This document shows positions 1-6,031 of a stretch of DNA of 11,347 nt, one piece after another. Position 1 is the stretch's first letter, and every line of letters starts with the position of its first letter. Under the pieces are notes generated by a model. That model was not told the origin of the DNA and did not search any database. It saw nothing but the letters and a program-made list of their open reading frames with translations. The stretch comes from Acidobacteriaceae bacterium (lineage in GTDB: Bacteria > Acidobacteriota > Terriglobia > Terriglobales > Acidobacteriaceae). The position numbers and the translations under genes were made by a program. The DNA lies in the NCBI GenBank assembly GCA_025462805.1, contig JAOAPJ010000312.1, positions 1-11,347 on the forward strand, read 5' to 3'.

Positions 1-18
1 GACCTTCACGCGGGAATC

Positions 19-51
19 GCAGGCACCATCGGGTCATGACCCGCTGCCTGC
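19..51. repeat. Nested inverted repeat upstream of the pyrophosphatase gene
   Basis: The core 30-43 is a perfect 14-base palindrome (CGGGTCATGACCCG). Outer arms GCAGGCA (19-25) and TGCCTGC (45-51) are also perfect complements, separated from the core by 4 and 1 bases. As RNA this would fold into a two-part stem with a CATG loop. Neither side carries a T-run, so it is not a classical intrinsic terminator. It may be a protein-binding site or the end of an upstream transcript. Confidence 0.5.
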
Positions 52-116
52 CCATGCCAGCGCTGCAGGCCTGGTGCATCCCTTTTGCTCTTCGTAACTT
101 CCCATTCACATTAGCC

Positions 117-728
117 ATGTCGAAGAAAAGCAAGTCCAACCCCGCATCTCTCGCCGATCCCTCCCAACTGAAATCCTTCGCCGACGACCTCGTGCAGGTC
201 ATCATCGAGACCCCCAAAGGCTGTCGCAACAAGTACGCCTATGACCACGAGCAGGGCATCTTCGCCCTGCGCAAGGTGCTGCCTGAGGGCATGGTCTTCC
301 CACACGACTTCGGCTTCCTTCCTCAGACGCTCGCCGAGGACGGCGATCCCATCGACGTGCTGCTGCTCATGGATGTGCCGGCCTTCTCCGGCTGCCTCAT
401 CCCGGCGCGCCTCATTGGCGTCATGGAGGGCGAACAGATCGAGGACTCGAAGGGAGACAAGAAGGGCGGCAAAAATGGCAGTAAGAACAAAGCCGTGAAG
501 AAGACCCGCAACGACCGTCTGATCGCGATAGCGCAGGCCACACACACCTTCGCCAACATCCAGAAGCTCACCGATCTGCCCGAGCAGTTCCGCACCGAGC
601 TGGAGGCCTTCTTCGTGAACTACCACGGCCTCGAAGGCAAGAAGTACAACCTGCTCGGCTACAAGGCGGCGGACACCGCCATGGGCCTGGTTAAGAAGGC
701 GCAGAAGGCAGCCGCCCGCGCCAAATGA
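117..728 (+). CDS. ppa: Inorganic pyrophosphatase (family I, soluble)
   Basis: Cytosolic enzyme hydrolysing pyrophosphate to two phosphates, which pulls biosynthetic reactions forward. The 203-residue product carries the family I signature DGDPIDV (residues 75-81) and E31 in the ETPKG segment. It also has the conserved FPHDFGF stretch (61-67) and a C-terminal NYHGLEGKKY segment matching the family's Tyr/Lys substrate ligands. A Lys-rich insertion (about 111-130) precedes RNDRLIAIA, where E. coli PPase has a short loop and DxK; the lysine is Arg here. The ATG at 117 is chosen because the family begins near MSKKSK and the in-frame extension back to 36 reads as non-coding. No clear Shine-Dalgarno precedes 117, so leaderless translation is possible. 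The stop overlaps the next start (ATGA). Confidence 0.93.
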   Translation: MSKKSKSNPASLADPSQLKSFADDLVQVIIETPKGCRNKYAYDHEQGIFALRKVLPEGMVFPHDFGFLPQTLAEDGDPIDVLLLMDVPAFSGCLIPARLIGVMEGEQIEDSKGDKKGGKNGSKNKAVKKTRNDRLIAIAQATHTFANIQKLTDLPEQFRTELEAFFVNYHGLEGKKYNLLGYKAADTAMGLVKKAQKAAARAK

Positions 729-1090
729 GCATTCCCGAGCTCTGCATCCGATTTGTCGTCGGTGGCGCCGTGGTCAGCGGCTTCGCCATGCTCGGCGAAG
801 CTCTCCAGCCCAAGAGCTTCGCCGGCATCTTAGCTGCCGCTCCATCCGTCGCGCTCGCCTCCTTCGGCATCACCGCGATACATCACGGGTCGCAGTATGC
901 AGCCGTCGAGGCGCGCTCCATGATGCTCGGCGCCATCGCCTTCTTCTTCTACGCCCTCATCTGCAAATGGCTGTTCGTCCGCTTCAGGCTCTCCGCGCTG
1001 TTCACCACGCTCACCGCTATGCCCGTATGGTTCGGCGCCGCATTCCTGCTCCTCCTGCTCCTGCGCGGAACAGGATGGCATCCGCAATGA
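725..1090 (+). CDS. Small integral membrane protein, DUF3147-like (first of pair)
   Basis: The 121-residue protein is almost entirely hydrophobic, with about four predicted transmembrane segments near residues 7-25, 32-50, 65-85 and 92-113. The pattern FVVGG...FAGILAAAPSVALAS, followed by an HG-containing loop, matches my recollection of DUF3147 membrane proteins, whose function is unknown. Its ATG overlaps the pyrophosphatase stop by 4 bases and its stop overlaps the next ATG by 4 bases. All three genes are therefore probably translationally coupled. A transport or envelope role would be guesswork. Confidence 0.75.
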   Translation: MSIPELCIRFVVGGAVVSGFAMLGEALQPKSFAGILAAAPSVALASFGITAIHHGSQYAAVEARSMMLGAIAFFFYALICKWLFVRFRLSALFTTLTAMPVWFGAAFLLLLLLRGTGWHPQ

Positions 1091-1569
1091 ACATCCGCTT
1101 CAACCCAGGGGCGGTGAAAGGCACATCGCTGAGCGACAACCTGGTGCGCTTCTGTCTGGGCGGCGGCATCTCGGTCGCGGCCGCGCTCATCGCGGCGCGC
1201 TATGGGCCCGTCATCGGCGGCCTCTTCCTCGCCTTTCCGGCCATCTTCCCCTCGGGGGCGACCTTGATCGAGAAGCGCGAGAAGTTGAAAAAACAGCGCG
1301 CCGGCTATGACGGCACCCGCCGCGGCCGCCTGGCTGCTGCTCTAGACGCGCGTGGCGCCTGCTTCGGCTGTGTCGGCCTGCTTGCCTTCGCTGCCGTGGT
1401 CTGGCGAATGCTCCCGGCGCACTCGGTGGCCCTGACGCTGACCGCCGCCACAGTTGTCTGGGCCTGTGTCTCCGTATTGTTGTGGTGGCTCGAGCGTGCT
1501 CTGCCGAAAAGGCTCCGTATTCATCCACGCAACAATGACCGTGGCCACAACAATGAAATGACAATTTGA
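1087..1569 (+). CDS. Small integral membrane protein, DUF3147-like (second of pair)
   Basis: The product is 160 residues from the ATG at 1087. An earlier in-frame ATG at 967 would read through the preceding gene and is rejected. The N-terminal half (LVRFCLGGGISVAAALIAA, then GPVIGGLFLAFPAIFPSG) mirrors its upstream neighbour, so the two look like diverged paralogues. After the second segment lies a charged cytosolic-type loop (EKREKLKKQRAG, about residues 62-73). Two more hydrophobic segments (about 92-106 and 113-131) and a polar His/Asn-rich tail follow. Such overlapping pairs of small membrane proteins often act as hetero-oligomers; that is inference here. Confidence 0.7.
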   Translation: MNIRFNPGAVKGTSLSDNLVRFCLGGGISVAAALIAARYGPVIGGLFLAFPAIFPSGATLIEKREKLKKQRAGYDGTRRGRLAAALDARGACFGCVGLLAFAAVVWRMLPAHSVALTLTAATVVWACVSVLLWWLERALPKRLRIHPRNNDRGHNNEMTI

Positions 1570-1591
1570 CGTTTTAAAACGGAGCTATACT
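1566..1591 (+). promoter_or_regulatory. Candidate promoter with palindrome in the spacer
   Basis: TTGACG (1566-1571) and TATACT (1586-1591) resemble -35 and -10 boxes, but the spacer is only 14 bases. A perfect 12-base palindrome CGTTTTAAAACG (1570-1581) overlaps the -35 box and fills most of the spacer, a typical place for a repressor or activator site. The -35 overlaps the upstream stop codon. The site lies 85 bases before the FecR-domain gene. Confidence 0.4.
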
Positions 1592-1676
1592 CGTTGAGCC
1601 TTGAAGATGGTAGCCGCGCGACTCGCAGAATGGACGCAGGCGCTCGCCTCTCCCCTCAGGCAGGACGGGGGCTCTC

Positions 1677-3224
1677 ATGAGCAACTCTCGCGCTCTCTCA
1701 GTCTGCAGTCTGGCTTTCCTCCTCTGCGGCACAACCGCGTTCGCCCAGGCGTCGGCCACGCCTGCTCCTAGCAGCAGCACTCCTGAAGTCAGCACTCCTG
1801 AAACGAGTACAGCGTCGACAGCAGCCTCGCCCGCGGCCACTCCTGAGGTCCGTCCGCGAACAGGAGTCCGCATCGTGCGGCTCAGCGAAGTCACCGGCAG
1901 CGTGCAGATGGATCGCGGAAACGCCCATGCATTCGAGCCCGCCTTTCCCAACCTGCCCATCATCCAGGGCGCGCGGCTGCGCACGCAGGAGGGCACGGCC
2001 GAAGTCGAGTTCGAGGACGGCAGTTCGCTGCGTCTCACACCCAACACGCTGGTCGAGTTCAGTACGCTCGCTGCCGGCAGCGACGGCACACGCACATCGG
2101 CCGTCCGCGTCACGCAAGGCTCTGTCTATGCCAGCCTGATGAAGGGCAAGCCGAGCAACCTCACCCTCGCCTTTCCCGACCCGGGCAGGATTGACCACAC
2201 ACTCGCCCTCGGCCCATCCGCGCACATCGTCCTCACCGTCAGCCCCGGCACGCCGCGCCTGGATGTGATGGACGGCACCGTGCAGGCCACCCGCGGCGCC
2301 ACTACCCAGACCGTCACGCGCAAGAAGGCGCTTGTCTTCGATCCGGCCAGCGATAGCACGACCCTGGTCAGCAGCAAGCGCGAGGAGGGCCCGCTTGATA
2401 GCTGGGACAAGCGCTCGGTCGATTACCACAACACTGTGGCCAACCGCGGCCAGTTCAGCAACAGTTCCTACCAGTACGGCATGGCCGACCTGAACTACTA
2501 CGGCAGCTATCTGGGCGGCTCCTGCAGCGGCATGTGGCGTCCCTATCTGGTCTCCTCCAATTGGAGCCCCTACGGGTACGGGGTATGGGCCATGTATCCA
2601 GGTGCGGGCTACTCCTGGGTCTCGCCCTATCCGTGGGGCTGGGCGCCGTACCACTCCGGATCCTGGGGATTCTGCCCTGGCGCCGGCTGGGCGTGGAGCC
2701 CAGACAATCAGTGGAACGGCCTCCAGAACGTCCCCCTGGCGAGCGCATCCGGGCGTCTGCCCCTGGGCGTTCAGCCGATACGGCCACCCCACCCACCCAT
2801 GCCTTTGGCCAACAAGACGCTGATGGTCGTCAATGAGCAGCCACTGGCCGTCTCCGGTGTCAACGATAAGAGCGATAAGTTCCTCTTCCGCGCGAACTCC
2901 GCGGGGCTTGGCGTGCCGCGCGGCGTCTTCGGCAAGCTGAATGGAATCTCCAGCAACGCCCTCCAGCACGGCACGGCAGAGCGCGCCATGCACCTGGAGG
3001 CTCCAGCGTCGGTTGGCACAGGCCAAGGCCGGGGAGCAGCGCAGGGGCAGGGACAGTCGAGTGCGATCGCCCGGGGTTCGGCCCGCGGACCCGAAGGGTC
3101 TATCAACTCTGCGCATGCAAACCCGGGAGTGGGCGCACATAGCGCTGGCCTCGGCGGGATGTCCGGCGGCGGTGGCCATGCTGGCGGGATGAGTGCCGGC
3201 CCGAGCGGTGGTGGACACCACTAG
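1677..3224 (+). CDS. Secreted FecR-domain protein with Trp-rich region
   Basis: The 515-residue protein is exported. Residues 1-23 form a signal peptide with probable cleavage at AFA|QA. A Ser/Thr/Pro-rich linker follows (about 26-60), partly encoded by 15-base repeats giving STPEV/STPET. The FecR-like domain spans about 65-165 (IIQGARLRT, EFEDGSSLRL, TPNTLVEF). Residues 268-346 are rich in Trp, Tyr, Gly and Pro (DLNYYGSY, WGWAPYHSGSW, GWAWSP) and resemble DUF6600 proteins common in Acidobacteria; single cysteines at 283 and 333 could pair. The C-terminus from about 445 is Gly/Ser/Ala-rich and disordered-looking. No sigma factor gene is adjacent, so a FecI/FecR signalling role is not supported; an envelope-binding role is more likely. 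Confidence 0.8.
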   Translation: MSNSRALSVCSLAFLLCGTTAFAQASATPAPSSSTPEVSTPETSTASTAASPAATPEVRPRTGVRIVRLSEVTGSVQMDRGNAHAFEPAFPNLPIIQGARLRTQEGTAEVEFEDGSSLRLTPNTLVEFSTLAAGSDGTRTSAVRVTQGSVYASLMKGKPSNLTLAFPDPGRIDHTLALGPSAHIVLTVSPGTPRLDVMDGTVQATRGATTQTVTRKKALVFDPASDSTTLVSSKREEGPLDSWDKRSVDYHNTVANRGQFSNSSYQYGMADLNYYGSYLGGSCSGMWRPYLVSSNWSPYGYGVWAMYPGAGYSWVSPYPWGWAPYHSGSWGFCPGAGWAWSPDNQWNGLQNVPLASASGRLPLGVQPIRPPHPPMPLANKTLMVVNEQPLAVSGVNDKSDKFLFRANSAGLGVPRGVFGKLNGISSNALQHGTAERAMHLEAPASVGTGQGRGAAQGQGQSSAIARGSARGPEGSINSAHANPGVGAHSAGLGGMSGGGGHAGGMSAGPSGGGHH

Positions 3225-3262
3225 CCCTGCATCAGCACGTCACGTATCAGCAGGCGTTACAG

Positions 3263-3288
3263 AAGGCGGGGTCCACAGCCCCGCCTTT
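3263..3288 (+). terminator. Intrinsic terminator after the FecR-domain gene
   Basis: The stem AAGGCGGGG (3263-3271) pairs perfectly with CCCCGCCTT (3279-3287) around a 7-base loop. Only a short TTT follows, so termination may be partial. It lies 38 bases after the stop codon of the FecR-domain gene. Confidence 0.65.
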
Positions 3289-3378
3289 CGCTCGCCTGAT
3301 CTTCGCCTATGAATCTTCCTAGCTGTATCCGTGCTCCCCGCGCGGTACTTTGATATCAGGTCACTCCAATTTCAAGGG

Positions 3379-3418
3379 GGGAAGCCGCTTTTCTCGGGGC
3401 TTCCCAATTTTTTCTTTT
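3379..3418 (+). terminator. Strong intrinsic terminator
   Basis: GGGAAGCC (3379-3386) pairs with GGCTTCCC (3398-3405) around an 11-base loop, followed by AATTTTTTCTTTT. This is a textbook intrinsic terminator on the + strand. No gene ends just before it: the preceding coding sequence stops at 3224 and already has a terminator. It could end a short untranslated RNA starting after 3290, act as a backup, or serve as an attenuator ahead of the gene at 3447. Confidence 0.8.
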
Positions 3419-3446
3419 CAGGAGCTGACCAGTACGAAGGGCCACC

Positions 3447-3818
3447 ATGCAGTGCACAATTCTGCTCGCCTCGCGCGAACCTCTCCGGCTCACCCCGCAT
3501 ATCTTCACCCTGCGCATGGCAGGTTACTTGACGCTGGACCTGCACCGTCTTGATGCCGTCCCAGCTATTGCAGTATGCAACCTGCTCACCGCCGTCATCG
3601 TCGACCAGACATTCTCCGCAGCCGAGCAGGCCAAGCTCTTCCGCATGCTGCGCCACGTGTCGCGACGCACGCACATGATCACTTTGGGCTCGGCTTCCGT
3701 TCCGGCGCAGGAACTGGTGCGCACCTGCGCTGCCTGTCGCAGCGAATCATGCGACGGGCAAGTGCATGTCGTGGGGACTCCGCCGCAGGACGTAGCCCCG
3801 CATCGCAAGTACGGCTGA
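3447..3818 (+). CDS. Small receiver-like protein, probably degenerate
   Basis: The 123-residue product starts at an ATG with GAAGGG (3436-3441) upstream. Residues 4-9 (TILLAS), 48-53 (TAVIVD) and 76-81 (HMITLG), with an intervening helix (AAEQAKLFRMLRHV), follow the beta/alpha layout of a response-regulator receiver. D53 sits where the phosphoacceptor would be. The N-terminal acidic pair and the late conserved Lys are absent, so phosphorylation is doubtful. There is no output domain. The tail contains C94, C97 and C102 (CAACRSESC), which could bind metal or form disulphides. The fold call is inference from pattern only; it could also be an unrelated orphan protein. Confidence 0.5.
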   Translation: MQCTILLASREPLRLTPHIFTLRMAGYLTLDLHRLDAVPAIAVCNLLTAVIVDQTFSAAEQAKLFRMLRHVSRRTHMITLGSASVPAQELVRTCAACRSESCDGQVHVVGTPPQDVAPHRKYG

Positions 3819-3834
3819 CTCGATTGCGTTTGAA

Positions 3835-3987
3835 TCAGGCGGTGGTGTGATGATCTGCCCAGGCCTGACGCAATAATTCGGCAGCCTGTTCGACTGGAAC
3901 GGCCGCCCGTGTCCTTGCAGCGGCACGTCCAAAGATCATCAAAGCAGCCGTGCAAGCGAATAGTCCGAAGAGAAGACTCTTGCTCAT
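3835..3987 (-). CDS. 50-residue single-pass membrane microprotein
   Basis: Reading the minus strand, GGGAG ends 6 bases before an ATG at 3987 and the frame closes with TGA at 3837-3835. The product begins MSKSLLFGLFACTAALMIFG, a clear signal-anchor or transmembrane segment. A basic Arg/Ala stretch follows, then a polar helix ending ELLRQAWADHHTTA. A good ribosome site plus a hydrophobic N-terminus makes it credible despite its size. It starts 10 bases after the stop of the minus-strand ORF at 3998-4228, an operon-like spacing. It converges on the receiver-like gene, with 16 bases between the stops. Function unknown. Confidence 0.55.
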   Translation of the reverse strand: MSKSLLFGLFACTAALMIFGRAAARTRAAVPVEQAAELLRQAWADHHTTA

Positions 3988-3997
3988 TTCTCACTCC

Positions 3998-4228
3998 CTA
4001 GGCAAGTAATTCCATGCTCAGTGCGAGGGCTTCACGCTGAACACTCGTGAGATGCGAACACGACGCCTTGAGGACTGGAAACTGTTCTCCGGGGACGCCG
4101 GTCGGATCTGCCGCTGCGAGAGTCACATAATCTCTGAAGGCTGTCGCCTTTTGTGCCGATGAAGGGATGAGCTGCGGTACCAGCCCTGGCCGCTGCGCCG
4201 ATTGCATCTCAAGATCCCAGCGACCCAT
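3998..4228 (-). CDS. Hypothetical small protein, 76 residues
   Basis: The minus-strand ORF runs from an ATG at 4228 to TAG at 4000-3998. The product is soluble-looking, with a central ATAFRDYVTLAAADPTGVPG segment and a helical C-terminus (TSVQREALALSMELLA). I do not recognise a family. Support comes from acceptable codon use and its position 10 bases before a well-formed microprotein start. Against it, only a weak purine stretch (GAAAAG) precedes the ATG. The start also lies 20 bases from the divergent start of the outer-membrane gene, leaving no room for a promoter. A longer in-frame reading to 4360 would overlap that gene and is not accepted. Confidence 0.35.
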   Translation of the reverse strand: MGRWDLEMQSAQRPGLVPQLIPSSAQKATAFRDYVTLAAADPTGVPGEQFPVLKASCSHLTSVQREALALSMELLA

Positions 4229-4248
4229 CTTTTCAGGTGTGCATTGGA

Positions 4249-5031
4249 ATGAGCCTTTCTGTCGAGCGTGACTCTGCGTTCCTGAACCTAATTCGGATCG
4301 TCCAATTGCTGGCGGTCTTGCTCCTCTGTCCATTTCTGGGCCGCTCCCAGGTTCCCGCACCAGCGCGCGTCTGGATGCCGTTCAGCCACCTCGGCACCGG
4401 TCTCACCGCAGGCACCACCGGACTCGGCGGGCAAATCGCCGTGCCCTACGGGGCATATTGGAATCTCCGGGCCGGCGTGAGCTATCTCGGATACAGCCGG
4501 ACCTTTCACTCCTCCGATGGCTATCCCATCGATGGCCATCTGCGCCTGGCAGCTGCCCAGGCCACGGTCGATTGGTTTCCGCTCGCCGGCGGCTTTCACG
4601 TGAGCCTCGGCCTCTTGATCCCGGATCTCACTAAGGCAAGTGCCCGCGTCGCCCTCAACGCCAACCAGACCATCACCGTAAATGGAGCGCATTACTCGAC
4701 CGACGCCGCCCACCCTCTTCGCGGCACCGGATACGTCACCGTAAACAAGGTTGCTCCTCTGCTCACCGTCGGCTGGGGCAACCTGATCCCTCGCGATTAC
4801 CACAAGCGCTTTTCTGTCCCCTTCGAGATAGGAGCGGCGTACCAGGGCGCCCCCATTGCGCGCGTCAGCATGAGTGGAGACGTCTGTGACCGGAGTCACT
4901 GTACTCCCGTGGCCGCCAACGCCACCTTCAACCAAAACGTAGAGGTCGTCCGCAGTGACCTGAATCGCAACCTCAGCGCCTACGCACGATTCTTCCCGAT
5001 AATTTCCATCGGCGTCGGTTACAGATTCTAA
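4249..5031 (+). CDS. Outer-membrane beta-barrel protein
   Basis: The 260-residue product has an N-terminal export signal: polar residues 1-13, a hydrophobic core about 14-30 (LLAVLLLCPFL), and probable cleavage near GRSQ|VPAPA. The mature part alternates polar and hydrophobic residues in short strands separated by Gly/Asn-rich turns (LRAGVSYLGYS, ATVDWFPLAGGFHVSLGLL, SAYARFFPIISIGVGYRF). It ends in Phe, the usual C-terminal signature for barrel assembly in the outer membrane. Two nearby cysteines in GDVCDRSHCTP may form a disulphide in an external loop. The ATG at 4249 is preferred over an in-frame GTG at 4237; neither has a strong ribosome site. The ligand or transport role is unknown. Confidence 0.75.
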   Translation: MSLSVERDSAFLNLIRIVQLLAVLLLCPFLGRSQVPAPARVWMPFSHLGTGLTAGTTGLGGQIAVPYGAYWNLRAGVSYLGYSRTFHSSDGYPIDGHLRLAAAQATVDWFPLAGGFHVSLGLLIPDLTKASARVALNANQTITVNGAHYSTDAAHPLRGTGYVTVNKVAPLLTVGWGNLIPRDYHKRFSVPFEIGAAYQGAPIARVSMSGDVCDRSHCTPVAANATFNQNVEVVRSDLNRNLSAYARFFPIISIGVGYRF

Positions 5032-5143
5032 GCCGCCGCCACTCGGAAGCGAATCTATTTCCCGATGCAAAAGCTCGAGAAGATGAAGTCGGCCTTGTTT
5101 TATGCGGGTTCCACGCGTAAGGCGCAGCGTCCGCGACATGCCA

Positions 5144-5173
5144 GAGACATGCAATCGAAGTGTTACGTATACA
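5144..5173 (+). promoter_or_regulatory. Weak candidate promoter for the broken small gene
   Basis: GAGACA (5144-5149) and TATACA (5168-5173) are 18 bases apart and lie just upstream of the small gene at 5196. Both boxes deviate from consensus. Just downstream, CCTCG (5176-5180) and CGAGG (5184-5188) could pair around a 3-base loop and cover part of the ribosome site GAGGT (5185-5189). Confidence 0.25.
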
Positions 5174-5195
5174 CTCCTCGCTGCGAGGTGGTCGT

Positions 5196-5539
5196 ATGGC
5201 GGGGTACGTCGGGAGGATCGAGTTGCCGGGCGGCGAATCAAGCGAGGTCTACAATCGGCTTCACTTCGAAATGGGTCGTGCGGAATTTTATCCGTACTTT
5301 GTTTCGATCCAAGATGAGACTCTTGAGCTACCCCACGCCACTTATGTTCATGAGGGGCGCCTCACTTCTTCAGCCTCGAACAAGCTCACGCAGCCGCGGA
5401 GTCTGCCGCGCACAAAGTGGATCCCGACGCTCACATCGTCACGTTCGAGAAGGGAGATGCAACGTTCAGCACGAATCTGAGGAGATGGCCCGCACCAAAG
5501 ACTTGGCTTCGGGGGCCTGAGAAAATGTGCGGCGTCTAA
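5196..5539 (+). pseudogene. Small alpha/beta protein gene broken by a one-base frameshift
   Basis: The ATG at 5196 follows GAGGT (5185-5189) at good spacing. The first 54 codons read as a plausible small protein (VGRIELPGG, YNRLHFEMGR, LELPHATYVHEG). The frame then loses protein-like character at a run of four Gs (5354-5357). The next frame continues sensibly as APHFFSLEQAHAAAESAAHK, then HIVTFEKGD and a Trp-containing tail ending at TAA 5537-5539. One added G would give a 114-residue protein. The layout (strand, helix with a YxxLH-type motif, LPxxxY strand, helix, VTF strand) recalls short acidobacterial hypothetical proteins and distantly the DUF2622/GhoS fold; that link is unverified. The break may be a real mutation, slippage or a sequencing error. 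Confidence 0.55.
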
Positions 5540-5552
5540 GGGTGCGGCGTCT
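5527..5552 (+). repeat. 15-base-period tandem repeat
   Basis: GTGCGGCGTCT occurs at 5527-5537 and again at 5542-5552, and a partial third unit (GCTGCGGCGCC) follows at 5556-5566. The first copy overlaps the stop of the broken small gene. In one frame the repeat would encode AASKG/AASGA, but no start codon is available for that frame. Confidence 0.55.
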
Positions 5553-6029
5553 GGAGCTGCGGCGCCTTCATGCTGCGGAACGTGGTACTCAGAGCAATGG
5601 CCGGCCGCCGGAACGATTGTCGGGGCTGTAGTGACTGCCGGAACGAGGGCTTCTCCGGTACTGATCTGCGTTGGAACCTTGGCCAAGGTTGGGTAGTGGC
5701 CTGGACGTTGCTATTGCAAGGTAGGAGCGACTCTGCCTTACCACCCGACGGCTCCGTTTTGGACTAGATCGGTCCCGAAAGCGAACGGTCGGCACAGCCT
5801 TATTTCCTCTCCCATGCTTCTTTCGACGCATCCTCGCCCCTCCATGTAGGATAGGCGAACAGGAGGCGAAATACCTGGAAGGGGTTGACTGTCGTCCGAT
5901 GTCCAAAACCGCCCAACTCGGAGGTTTCTGTCCTCTTTTCCACGGGAAGGTACCGATCCAGTGACATAGGGAGCGTATTTCATTACCGCAGTGCACCACG
6001 GTGATGCAGTCTGATGAAGAGGAGGCTGC
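5540..6029. other. About 490-base stretch without a convincing gene
   Basis: Both strands were inspected. The open frames here lack a start codon or ribosome site, or look like random composition. One + frame (about 5553-5697) reads TWYSEQWPAAGTIVGAVVTA but has no start codon; it may be a coding relic. No promoter with two good boxes was found, although the leader of the restriction-modification operon must start here or nearby. The stretch probably marks the left junction of the operon with older chromosome. Confidence 0.5.
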
Positions 6030-6031
6030 AT
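6004..6031. promoter_or_regulatory. Strong ribosome site bracketed by an inverted repeat
   Basis: AGGAGG (6020-6025) lies 4 bases before the ATG at 6030 and fixes the start of the RHH gene. It is enclosed by ATGCAG (6004-6009) and CTGCAT (6026-6031), perfect 6-base arms with a 16-base spacer; the right arm overlaps the start codon. The repeat could be an operator or an RNA hairpin that masks the start. Six-base arms can occur by chance. Confidence 0.4.

Noticed and set aside
36..116. N-terminal extension of the pyrophosphatase from an ATG at 36
   Set aside because: That ATG lies inside the palindrome, has no ribosome site, and the added 27 residues do not fit the family; ATG 117 matches the expected length.
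967..1086. Longer start for the second DUF3147-like protein
   Set aside because: It would overlap the preceding gene by 120 bases and adds an Arg/Pro-rich stretch typical of a wrong frame; ATG 1087 gives the ATGA overlap.
1698..3221. 507-residue open frame opposite the FecR-domain gene
   Set aside because: It mirrors a GC-rich gene with a signal peptide and clear domains; composition is that of an antisense shadow.
3524..3994. 156-residue minus-strand frame over the receiver-like gene
   Set aside because: Its start overlaps the microprotein in another frame, and its Arg/Ser/Cys-rich product looks random.
4288..5241. 317-residue open frame opposite the outer-membrane protein
   Set aside because: Antisense shadow of a well-supported barrel protein; no recognisable domains or ribosome site.
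5884..5915. TTGACT at 5884 as the -35 of the operon promoter
   Set aside because: No acceptable -10 box lies 15-19 bases downstream.
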